A stretch of DNA of 64,000 nt from Treponema_I sp045599005 (GTDB lineage: Bacteria; Spirochaetota; Spirochaetia; Treponematales; Treponemataceae): positions 62,001-126,000 of the forward strand of contig JAZRVF010000011.1 of the NCBI GenBank assembly GCA_045599005.1, given 5' to 3'. This document shows positions 33,339 through 41,273 of the stretch, piece after piece; position 1 is the first letter of the stretch; every line of letters starts with the position of its first letter. The notes beneath the pieces are model-generated. The model was not told the DNA's origin, did not search any database, and saw only the letters and a program-made list of their open reading frames with translations. The position numbers and the translations under genes were made by a program.

Positions 33339-34589
33339 ATGCAGGAAAAAGAAACATTTGATACAGTTTTTTTGGTACAACTTGGAGAGCTTACACTCAA
33401 AGGCTCAAACATAAAAGAATTTGAACAGCGTCTTGTCCAGAACACAAGGCTTTATCTTGAAGGCGTGGAAAGCCACGTTCATCTGCGCTCAGGCAGAATG
33501 TTCATTGAGTGCCCCGCAGCATCAATTCCCGCAGTGGAATTCACATTGCGTCACCTTATCGGAATAAACGGATGGGCCCGGGCGATACAGTGCGAAAAAA
33601 ACATTGAATCCATCAAAGCCGCTGTAATGAAGACAGCTCTGCAGGCAAAAGAACAGGGTGCAAAAACTTTCAAAGTCGATACTCGCCGCCCGGACAAATC
33701 TTTTCCTTTGAACAGTTATGAGACAAGCGCACAGGCTGCGGAAGATGTCTATGAGCAGAAAATCCTGGAAGTTGACGTTCATAAACCTGACGTGATGATC
33801 CGCGTTGAGATCCGCGAGAAATGCTATGTCTACGGAAATGCGGAGCGTGTGAACCGTGGACTTCCCGTCGGTACCGGCGGACGGGGACTTCTTCTTCTTT
33901 CAGGTGGTCTGGATTCTCCCGTGGCAGGTTACAGAATGATGCGCCGCGGTATGAAAGTTGACTGCTGTTATTTTCATGCCTATCCCTACACTTCTGTCCA
34001 GGCACAGGAAAAAGTTGAGGAACTGGCACGGATAATCAGTCAGTTCGGAATTGAGACACACATAAACATCATTCCTTTCACTGATGTCCAGATGCGGATA
34101 AAAGAAGTTTCTCGGACACACGAACCTGTCGGTGGAATCAAGGCCGATGCCTACAGCACACTGCTTCTTCGCATGTGCATGATGCGATGTGCCACAATGG
34201 TTGCAAAGCACATAAAAAGCAGATGCCTTATCACAGGGGAAAGTCTTGGACAGGTTGCAAGCCAGACAATCGAGAACATGGAGGTCACAGAGAGCATGTG
34301 CGGACTTCCCTTGCTCCGTCCTCTGGTAGGTCTTGATAAAGAGGAGATTGTTGAGACAGCAAAACAGATCGGAACATATGAGACTTCAATCCTTCCTTAT
34401 GAAGACTGCTGTGTGCTGTTCTCACCGAAGCATCCGGTACTGAGGGCAAAAGTGGAGGATGCAAAACTTCTGTATGATGCCCTTGACTGCGAGGCTCTGA
34501 TCCAGGAAGCCTACGAAAAACGTGAAGTAAAACTTTTCAACGTAAGGGATCAGGTCTGGAAGGATTTCGGAACAAAAGAAATTAAGTGA
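33339..34589 (+). CDS. thiI: tRNA 4-thiouridine synthase ThiI (no rhodanese domain)
   Basis: Uses ATP and persulfide sulfur to make 4-thiouridine at position 8 of tRNA and can serve thiamine thiazole synthesis. The 416-residue protein has an N-terminal ferredoxin-like plus THUMP region (residues 1-170), the PP-loop LLLLSGGLDSPVAGYRMM, CLITGESLGQVASQT, and LPYEDCCVLFSPKHP with the Cys pair near the active site. It ends before the rhodanese domain of E. coli ThiI, like the shorter Bacillus-type enzymes. It is followed by a strong terminator. Confidence 0.95.
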   Translation: MQEKETFDTVFLVQLGELTLKGSNIKEFEQRLVQNTRLYLEGVESHVHLRSGRMFIECPAASIPAVEFTLRHLIGINGWARAIQCEKNIESIKAAVMKTALQAKEQGAKTFKVDTRRPDKSFPLNSYETSAQAAEDVYEQKILEVDVHKPDVMIRVEIREKCYVYGNAERVNRGLPVGTGGRGLLLLSGGLDSPVAGYRMMRRGMKVDCCYFHAYPYTSVQAQEKVEELARIISQFGIETHINIIPFTDVQMRIKEVSRTHEPVGGIKADAYSTLLLRMCMMRCATMVAKHIKSRCLITGESLGQVASQTIENMEVTESMCGLPLLRPLVGLDKEEIVETAKQIGTYETSILPYEDCCVLFSPKHPVLRAKVEDAKLLYDALDCEALIQEAYEKREVKLFNVRDQVWKDFGTKEIK

Positions 34590-34599
34590 GAGTTGATCA

Positions 34600-34635
34600 G
34601 GGGTTGCTCAAACTAAAAATGGCAACCCCTTTTTT
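34600..34635 (+). terminator. rho-independent terminator of thiI
   Basis: GGGGTTGC (34600-34607) pairs with GCAACCCC (34622-34629), followed by a T run at 34630-34635. Confidence 0.92.
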
Positions 34636-34637
34636 GA

Positions 34638-35876
34638 TCATTTTATTGCATCCAGTTCGATCTGAAGTTTCTCTTCATCAATCTGGCTTTTTCCATGATT
34701 TTCTATCAAGGTTTCATAAAGATGCAAATGCCGCTTCACAAAAACATCAGGCATGAATTCCGCAGATTTAGCTTTGGCTTTCAGTCCCATTTCTTTCCGC
34801 AAGTCGGAATCATGGCACAATTTCAGAACTTTGTCCGTAAAATCATCATCAGATTCAGTTTGATATCCAGTCTCTCCGTTGATGACACTGAATGAGTATG
34901 CACCATCTTTTGGACAAACAACAGGAGTCTCTCCTATGAAAGCCTCAATGATTGTCATCGGACAGCATTCTGTAACTGAGGAAGTCACAAAAAAATCAGA
35001 AGCCTTATAATACGCACCTACGTTCTGCCATTCAACAAAACCGGTGAAAATAATGCGGTCTTTTACCGAAGTATGTTGTGCACTTTTAACCAACTGTTTA
35101 TAAATGGGACCATCACCCACAAAAACCATTTTTGCCTTGGGATCTTCCTCTAACACCGGAATTATAGAATTGAAAAGATCAAAGGACCGCTTTTCAAGTG
35201 CTATTCTTCCCACATACAGAAGCATAGTCTCATCATCAGCAATACCGAGGGAATCACGGATTTCTTTTGCCTTGAGGATTTTTTCATCCTCTGTTCCATC
35301 TGTCATAAACTTATCAGGATTCAGTGAGTTATGAATCACAACACATGGAACCTGTGGTGCGACATAATCCCGTTTGTTATAATCCCGAACCTTACCGGAT
35401 ACTCCGATCATACATGGGAAATGTTTGTAGATATAATGCAGATACGGATGTGACATCTGTACAGGAAGAAAATTCTCAAATACATGAAGATAATTCTGTA
35501 TATAATCTTCCCACATGGTGTGAGTTGTCATTACACAGGGAATATTAAGTTTCCGCGCCGCACGATATCCCATAATGCCTACCGAAAACTCTGTATGACA
35601 GTGGATAATCTCAACTCTATGCTGCTGAAGAAAGAGTTTAAGTTTTGGCCACCAGATAAAGGCCAGGTATTGATCTTTTGCCCCTCCGAGAGTAAAGGGC
35701 ATACTGTTGGATGCCCTGTAAATATTCGGATCTTCTTCATAGTTTCCATTTGGTTTTGTTGTAACAATAACAACATGATGACCAAGCTGCTCAAGGCTTT
35801 CTCGCAGCTGGTGAACTACCGTAACCACACCGTTCTTAGTAGGAAAATAACAGTCAGTAAATAAAGCAATATTCAT
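34638..35876 (-). CDS. GT4-family glycosyltransferase, diacylglycerol glucosyltransferase-like
   Basis: A 412-residue retaining glycosyltransferase of family 4. It has the N-terminal MNIALFTDCYFPTKNGVV, HCHTEFSVGIMGYRAARKLN with TTHTMWEDY, LLYVGRIALEKRSFDLF, and the nucleotide-sugar-binding VTECCPMTIIEAF with the acidic pair. The pattern resembles 1,2-diacylglycerol 3-glucosyltransferases and PimB-like enzymes. Next to a GT28-type gene (22 bases upstream), a role in membrane glycolipid synthesis is likely but inferred. AAAGGAAA precedes the ATG. Confidence 0.85.
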   Translation of the reverse strand: MNIALFTDCYFPTKNGVVTVVHQLRESLEQLGHHVVIVTTKPNGNYEEDPNIYRASNSMPFTLGGAKDQYLAFIWWPKLKLFLQQHRVEIIHCHTEFSVGIMGYRAARKLNIPCVMTTHTMWEDYIQNYLHVFENFLPVQMSHPYLHYIYKHFPCMIGVSGKVRDYNKRDYVAPQVPCVVIHNSLNPDKFMTDGTEDEKILKAKEIRDSLGIADDETMLLYVGRIALEKRSFDLFNSIIPVLEEDPKAKMVFVGDGPIYKQLVKSAQHTSVKDRIIFTGFVEWQNVGAYYKASDFFVTSSVTECCPMTIIEAFIGETPVVCPKDGAYSFSVINGETGYQTESDDDFTDKVLKLCHDSDLRKEMGLKAKAKSAEFMPDVFVKRHLHLYETLIENHGKSQIDEEKLQIELDAIK

Positions 35877-35898
35877 ATAAATTTCCTTTTCTCAAAGA

Positions 35899-37035
35899 TC
35901 AGTCACGATCAATAAGGTAATCCACAATTTTCTGGCCATCAAAAGAAACATCAAGTCTGTCAAAGTTCTTCTGTATAAGGGAAAGGCGTTTTTCGTCATT
36001 AAGAAGTTCTGTCACCACCTGGCCTATTCTCTTCGGCTTCTGTACAAAAAATCCAATCCCGTTATCAACCACAAACTGAACGTTTCCCAGCTCCTGACCA
36101 TAAACAAAACTGCTCACCACAACCGGTTTTCTGCATGCGTAGAATTCCATCACACTTGAGGCACCGGGTTTGATTATTCCGCAATCACAGATTTTCACCA
36201 GTTCCGGCATATTGTCAACAAAACCATAGACACGTAAATCCAGAGAGGTTTCAGTTGCAGCAATCAAGTCCAGACTCTTCTTTAATGTAACACTTCTACC
36301 GCAGACAACAATCACCGTAAAATCAACTTTTCTCCGTATAAAATCCAGAACAATGGGAAGAGAATCAGATAAACCTTCCCCGCCTCCGGAAATCAGCACA
36401 ACTTTTTTTCCATGGGGAATTCCGTATTTTTCACGGAGTTCGTTTACACTGCAGGTGGAATAATCAGCCAGGAATTTCTTATTGAGAAGAAAGGGCATCA
36501 CATGGATATTTTCAGGTGCTACACCATATTCTTTTACGGCAATGTCTTTTGCACGCTGTGAATAAAGCAGATGCTGCAATGAAGGATCCATAAACCAGGA
36601 TGAATGAGGAGTAAATGGATCAAGAACCATTACAGAGACATTGGGTTTTATCTTAAGATCCTGCAAGGCCCATTTTACAACCTTTATCAGCGCAAAATGG
36701 AAAATCACAATGTCTGTAGGCTGTTCCTCTTCAAACATACGCCGGAAATGATTCCGGGTTGTTAAGTCAAGAGCTCTGGACATCAGATGTTGCGAAACAG
36801 GACCACCTGATCTGTATACAAAACTGTACATGGCAGGGTAAATATTCAAAGAAAGGTGATAAAAGGTCTCAAAACAGAAACGGGCCGCATAATTATTGTG
36901 AGCAAATCCGTGCCTGATTTTTACAGAAACTTCATCTTCCGGATAACGTTCCTTAAAAAGAGATTCCAGGACTTTAGCAGGTGCGCGGTGACCGCCTCCG
37001 GTATCAAGATACAAACATAAAAAACGACGCTGCAT
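35899..37035 (-). CDS. GT28-type monogalactosyl/glucosyl-diacylglycerol synthase-like protein
   Basis: A 378-residue glycosyltransferase similar to MGDG synthases and MurG. It has YLDTGGGHRAPAKVL at the N terminus, VVLISGGGEGLSDSLPIVLDFI in the middle, and GIIKPGASSVMEFYACRKPVVV with the acidic nucleotide-sugar-binding residue at the C-terminal domain. It is the first gene of a two-gene unit with the GT4 enzyme. Together they could build a mono- then diglycosyl lipid at the cytoplasmic membrane. A GAGGAAA site precedes the ATG. The leader holds a GTTTCCA/TGGAAAC inverted repeat (37094-37100 and 37117-37123). Confidence 0.82.
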   Translation of the reverse strand: MQRRFLCLYLDTGGGHRAPAKVLESLFKERYPEDEVSVKIRHGFAHNNYAARFCFETFYHLSLNIYPAMYSFVYRSGGPVSQHLMSRALDLTTRNHFRRMFEEEQPTDIVIFHFALIKVVKWALQDLKIKPNVSVMVLDPFTPHSSWFMDPSLQHLLYSQRAKDIAVKEYGVAPENIHVMPFLLNKKFLADYSTCSVNELREKYGIPHGKKVVLISGGGEGLSDSLPIVLDFIRRKVDFTVIVVCGRSVTLKKSLDLIAATETSLDLRVYGFVDNMPELVKICDCGIIKPGASSVMEFYACRKPVVVSSFVYGQELGNVQFVVDNGIGFFVQKPKRIGQVVTELLNDEKRLSLIQKNFDRLDVSFDGQKIVDYLIDRD

Positions 37036-37224
37036 TTTTTCCTCAAAAAACTTTTATTCTGCAACCTGCACCTAATTCTACACCGAACTGAGTGTTTCCA
37101 GCCTTATTGCCACAGTTGGAAACAACAGAAAAAGACACTCTTCCGGTAAAAGTAACAAACTTTCTCAAAAGCTTTTTTTTCACGGCTTAAGTATACAAAA
37201 AAAACGGGGAGACTGCAAACTGAA

Positions 37225-37253
37225 TTGATTTTTTCTCAAAGGCTATTTATATT
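37225..37253 (+). promoter_or_regulatory. probable leaderless promoter of the RNase II-type gene
   Basis: TTGATT (37225-37230), spacer 17, TATATT (37248-37253), then six bases (TTTTCC) to the ATG at 37260. No Shine-Dalgarno. The rest of the 224-base divergent spacer shows only the inverted repeat noted at 37094-37123. Confidence 0.6.
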
Positions 37254-37259
37254 TTTTCC

Positions 37260-39167
37260 ATGAACAAAGGTGCAGTCGTAATTTACAAGAATCAGCCGGC
37301 AGTTGTGACACAGACCGGTGATAAATATACAGTTGAATTCCGGACAGTCCCGGCAACTCCAACCGGCAAAAAGGCCCAGTACGGAACCCAGAACGTCAGG
37401 GAAAAAGATGTGACACTTCTTCATGCTGGCCCGGTTTCTTCTGTGGCAGAACTTCTGGCGCAGAGCGAAAATTCTGTCATAACCGATGATATTTCCGCAA
37501 AACTTTCGGAAACCTGGGAACTCCTGGCCAGTGACGGAGACACAGCAGGCAATCCTATCACAGTGCAGGAACTTGCAGAATATGCACTGGGTGATTTTTC
37601 GGCTTCAAAGTCCTGGGCTTTCTACAGAGCCCTCTCTGATGACATTCACTTCTGCACCCTTGCCCCTGAAACAAACACAGTCCTTCCGCTTTTTCTGCCG
37701 CGCACAGAAAGCCAGATCCAGCAGATCCGGGAACAGCTTGAGGCAAAGGGAAAAGAATCCCAGCTTCATGAAGAATTCATTTCCCGTCTGAAACAGAAAC
37801 AGCTGGATTTACCTAAAGACGCAAAATACATGCAGGAAGTTGAGTCTCTTGCACTCGGACACAGCGACAGATCCAAAGTGATGAAAGAAGCGGGTTTCAA
37901 GGAAACACCGGAACGGGCACACAAACTTCTTCTTGATACAGGAATCTGGACACCCCACAAAAACCCCTACCCGACAAGACGCGGTGTTTCCATGCAGTCA
38001 GCCGCACAGAAACTCCCTCCGCCAACCGACGACCAGCGTCTGACAGTTGACCACATTGCATGGGCAATTGACAACAGATGGAGCACAGATCCGGATGACG
38101 CAATTGCTTTTGACGGTGAATATGTCTGGGTTCATGTGGCAGACCCGGCAGCCACAGTTCTGCCGGATTCTCAGATTGACAGGGCTGCAAGAAACCGGGG
38201 GTCAACTCTTTACATACCGGAAGGCGCAGCCCGCATGCTCAGCGAAAGTTCCCTTGCCGATTATGCCCTTGGTCTCAATGAGGGACATTCAAAAGCTCTG
38301 TCATTCAAACTTAAGCTTGATGCAAACGGAGCCATTGAATCCTGTGATGTCCTTAAAACCCTTGTCAAAGTAGAACGGCTTACATACGAGAAGGCAGACG
38401 AAAAGAAAGACACTCCTGAACTTTCCCCGCTGTACGAGATTGCAGAACGCAATATTGAACGGCGGAAAGCTGCGGAAGCGGTATTTATCGATCTCCCGGA
38501 AGTCCACATTTCTGTGGACGAGAAAGTTTCTGTCACTCCTGTCTCCCATCCCGAATCCTCTTCCGTTGTCCGAGAATTCATGCTCCTGGCTGGAGAAGGT
38601 GCTGCAAAATTTGCTTTCAGGAATAACATTCCCTTTACCTATATCAGTCAGGAAAAACCGGATATTCCCAAAGACATTCCTGAAGGTCTTGCGGGCCAGT
38701 ACCGTTTACGCCGTTCCATGAGAGGCCGCACGGTTGGAGTCATTCCCTCCCAGCACGCAGGACTGGGACTTGGCATGTACAGCCAGGTGACAAGTCCTCT
38801 CCGCCGCTACAGTGACCTGATTGCCCACCAGCAGCTCCATGCCTTTCTGGACGGCCGACCGCTTCTTGACAAAGACACAATGCTTGAACGTATGAGTGCC
38901 GGAGACGCTGCAGCTGGTGCCACGGTAAAAGCGGCCCGGGAAAGCGATCTTCACTGGACTCTGGTTTACCTTCTTGAGAACCCGGACTGGACAGGAGATG
39001 CAGTTGTTGTGGAGCAGAAAGGCAAGACTGTGCATGTTCTTATTCCATCCCTGGCTCAGGAAGCGGACATTACCCCCTCAAAGGAAGTGGCGCTGAATGA
39101 TGTTCTGAAAGTTAAAGTCGGAACAGTGAATCTTCCGGAACTCCAGGTTCAGTTCATAGAAATCTGA
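37260..39167 (+). CDS. RNase II/RNB-family exoribonuclease
   Basis: Processive 3'-5' exoribonuclease, 635 residues. An N-terminal small beta domain (MNKGAVVIYKNQPAVVTQTGDKYTVEF) and a helical region lead to the RNB catalytic domain from about residue 265, with WSTDPDDAIAFDGEYVWVHVAD carrying the metal-binding Asp residues. SPLRRYSDLIAHQQLHAFL is the conserved end of the domain. A short S1-like tail ends with LNDVLKVKVGTV. Closer to RNase II-like proteins of spirochaetes and cyanobacteria than to RNase R, which is longer. The end overlaps the convergent miaA gene by 19 bases. Confidence 0.88.
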   Translation: MNKGAVVIYKNQPAVVTQTGDKYTVEFRTVPATPTGKKAQYGTQNVREKDVTLLHAGPVSSVAELLAQSENSVITDDISAKLSETWELLASDGDTAGNPITVQELAEYALGDFSASKSWAFYRALSDDIHFCTLAPETNTVLPLFLPRTESQIQQIREQLEAKGKESQLHEEFISRLKQKQLDLPKDAKYMQEVESLALGHSDRSKVMKEAGFKETPERAHKLLLDTGIWTPHKNPYPTRRGVSMQSAAQKLPPPTDDQRLTVDHIAWAIDNRWSTDPDDAIAFDGEYVWVHVADPAATVLPDSQIDRAARNRGSTLYIPEGAARMLSESSLADYALGLNEGHSKALSFKLKLDANGAIESCDVLKTLVKVERLTYEKADEKKDTPELSPLYEIAERNIERRKAAEAVFIDLPEVHISVDEKVSVTPVSHPESSSVVREFMLLAGEGAAKFAFRNNIPFTYISQEKPDIPKDIPEGLAGQYRLRRSMRGRTVGVIPSQHAGLGLGMYSQVTSPLRRYSDLIAHQQLHAFLDGRPLLDKDTMLERMSAGDAAAGATVKAARESDLHWTLVYLLENPDWTGDAVVVEQKGKTVHVLIPSLAQEADITPSKEVALNDVLKVKVGTVNLPELQVQFIEI

Positions 39168-40174
39168 AGTTCTCTGAAAGAAAACTTCAGATCGGCAGAC
39201 AAAGACAAGTATTTCTCAAAAATACCGGCAGTTTTTGCATAAACTGACCCATAATCATCAGCGTTGATTTTTTCAGCAATATTCAGACTGTTGAAAAATG
39301 TTTCCTGCCTTTTTGCATAATGCCGCGTATCATTTTTTACTGATTCAATGAGCCGGGTTCTGTCAGAATTATCTTCCGCCCAGAATTCCCTGTACCCGAT
39401 TGCCTGCATTCCAGGCATTTCCTTTGTAAAACCGGCTTCAACCAGTCCGGAGAATTCTTTCTCAAGCCCATCCTCGAACATCTGATCAACCCTCAGATTG
39501 ATTCTTTCATAGAGTTCCGCACGGGGCCTTACCAATGAAACCGCGGTAAAATCATAACCGTCACGGGGTTTTATCCCGCATTCAAATTCACTGCGTTTTC
39601 TTCCTGTAGCCGCATAGACTTCCAAAGCCCGCTTGATCCTGTATTCATCATTTACATGGATTTTCGCAGCACTTTCCGGATCAACAGCTTTCAATTCGTT
39701 CCACAGAACCTGAGGCCCCTCATTTTTCATGCGCTCTTCAATCAGATTCCGGACAGTTTCATCAGCCTGAGGCGTCGGCGGAAGTCCATAAATAAAGTTC
39801 TTGATATAAAAAGCGGTTCCCCCGCAAAGAACAGGCAGCTTTCCCCGGGAAAAAATCTCTCTTGCAGCGATATCCGCCTGACGGACAAATTCACCGGCTC
39901 CGAACTGGACATCCGGTGTGCAAAGATCAATAAGATGATGTGGAAGTTTCTCACAGAAAGCAGGATCCGGTTTCGCAGTACCAATATCCATGCCTTTATA
40001 AACCTGCATGGAATCCGCGCTGATAATCTCTGCCCGGCCTGAAAAAGCAGACTTTCCTGTCAGAGAAGGATTAACTGAATCTGATTCTGAAAAAAGTTTT
40101 GAAACAAGTGCGGTTTTTCCGCAGGCGGTGGGTGCAAAAATAATAAGCACGGGAATGTTCTGATTTTCATCCAT
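39149..40174 (-). CDS. miaA: tRNA dimethylallyltransferase, second copy (typical form)
   Basis: Same reaction as the gene at 20761-21735. The 341-residue protein has the P-loop IIFAPTACGKTALV (14-21), IISADSMQVYKGMDIGTAKPD (Asp54), LCGGTAFYIKNFIYGLP, PGMQAIGYREFW and DTRHYAKRQETFF, all standard MiaA wording. An insertion of about 15 residues follows the P-loop compared with the first copy. It is cotranscribed with rpoZ (28 bases upstream). Confidence 0.93.
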   Translation of the reverse strand: MDENQNIPVLIIFAPTACGKTALVSKLFSESDSVNPSLTGKSAFSGRAEIISADSMQVYKGMDIGTAKPDPAFCEKLPHHLIDLCTPDVQFGAGEFVRQADIAAREIFSRGKLPVLCGGTAFYIKNFIYGLPPTPQADETVRNLIEERMKNEGPQVLWNELKAVDPESAAKIHVNDEYRIKRALEVYAATGRKRSEFECGIKPRDGYDFTAVSLVRPRAELYERINLRVDQMFEDGLEKEFSGLVEAGFTKEMPGMQAIGYREFWAEDNSDRTRLIESVKNDTRHYAKRQETFFNSLNIAEKINADDYGSVYAKTAGIFEKYLSLSADLKFSFRELQISMN

Positions 40175-40202
40175 AACAAAAATCCCGTGCTCGAATAATT
40201 AG

Positions 40203-40394
40203 TCAGCCTTCGAGGCTATAACCGATTTCTTTTGTAAAAAGCTGATGAGCAGCAACAGAAACTACTTTATCCTGATATTCTTCGATAATCGGATCTTCAA
40301 TCATTGAGAGCTGATAAGCACGGTGGCTTGCAGCAGAAGTGATTTCGTACACGTTATCTTCAAAACTGATAAGTTCTTCCAATGGAAAAATCAT
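40203..40394 (-). CDS. rpoZ: RNA polymerase omega subunit-like protein
   Basis: A 63-residue protein starting MIFPLEELISFEDNVYEI. The NVYEITSAASHRAYQLS segment lines up with the omega core (NRFDLVLVAARRARQ in E. coli), and DKVVSVAAHQLFTKEI lines up with KTTVIALREIEEGLI. The ATG at 40394 has a GGAGG site three to seven bases upstream, so the longer open frame is not used. Omega helps assemble RNA polymerase and, in some bacteria, binds ppGpp. Assigned by eye; the protein is short. Confidence 0.78.
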   Translation of the reverse strand: MIFPLEELISFEDNVYEITSAASHRAYQLSMIEDPIIEEYQDKVVSVAAHQLFTKEIGYSLEG

Positions 40395-40499
40395 ATGTCC
40401 TCCCGAATTTGACGACAAAAATCGTTCTACAAAATACTCAAATATTTTACAAGCATTTATAAAAAAAAGCAATGGACTTGATTCCGGATAGGCATTAAA

Positions 40500-41273
40500 A
40501 TGAAATTTATGCAGGCAGAAAACCAGGATTCATTACAAAAAATTGCAGATCTGATTTATTTTTCCGATTCTTTTCTATGCGGAAGGCCAGTTAATCCCTG
40601 TTCAGTGGGAATCAGTCTCAAACCCCAGGAAGTTTCTGACCAGGTCCCCCAGGCGGATTCTTCTTCTGCCCCCGATGTTCAAAAGAAAGCCTCTTTTTCA
40701 ACCGATTCCATTGCTGCCAAGATTGCGTCATGCACAAGATGCGGACTCTGCAGAACCAGGACAAATACAGTTCCCGGTGTGGGTGTCCAGAATCCGGTGG
40801 TCATGATAATCGGAGAAGGTCCCGGTGCAGATGAAGACGCACAGGGCGAACCATTTGTCGGGAAAGCAGGACAGCTTCTGGACAAGATGCTTGCGGCGAT
40901 CAGGCTTTCGAGAAAAACAAACTGCTACATTGCAAACATTGTAAAATGCAGGCCTCCCAACAACCGGGATCCTCTGCCGGAAGAAGCTTCTGCATGCCGA
41001 TCATTTCTTGATGCCCAGATTTTTGCCCTGAAACCCAAAATGATTCTATGCGTCGGTCGGGTCGCAGTACAGAATCTTCTTAACACAAGCCAGGGAATAA
41101 CCCGTATAAGAGGAAAGTTTTTTGAGTATCAGGATATTCCCGTCATGGCAACATATCATCCTTCCGCACTTCTACGGGATGAAACCCTGAAAAGAGACGC
41201 ATGGGAAGACCTCAAATCTTTCAGATCACGTCTTGAAGAAATCACTGGACAGGATTTTGGCGGAGCCAGATGA
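40500..41273 (+). CDS. type 4 uracil-DNA glycosylase
   Basis: Removes uracil from DNA; an iron-sulfur member of the UDG superfamily. The 257-residue protein has a variable N-terminal region of about 75 residues. The catalytic domain follows with SCTRCGLCRTRTNTVPGVG (cluster Cys), MIIGEGPGADEDAQGEPFVG (motif A), NIVKCRPPNNRDP and the ATYHPSALLRD motif with the catalytic His region. The extra N-terminal region is like that of phage SPO1 polymerase-type UDGs. The ATG has no Shine-Dalgarno. priA overlaps its end by four bases (ATGA). Confidence 0.9.
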   Translation: MKFMQAENQDSLQKIADLIYFSDSFLCGRPVNPCSVGISLKPQEVSDQVPQADSSSAPDVQKKASFSTDSIAAKIASCTRCGLCRTRTNTVPGVGVQNPVVMIIGEGPGADEDAQGEPFVGKAGQLLDKMLAAIRLSRKTNCYIANIVKCRPPNNRDPLPEEASACRSFLDAQIFALKPKMILCVGRVAVQNLLNTSQGITRIRGKFFEYQDIPVMATYHPSALLRDETLKRDAWEDLKSFRSRLEEITGQDFGGAR

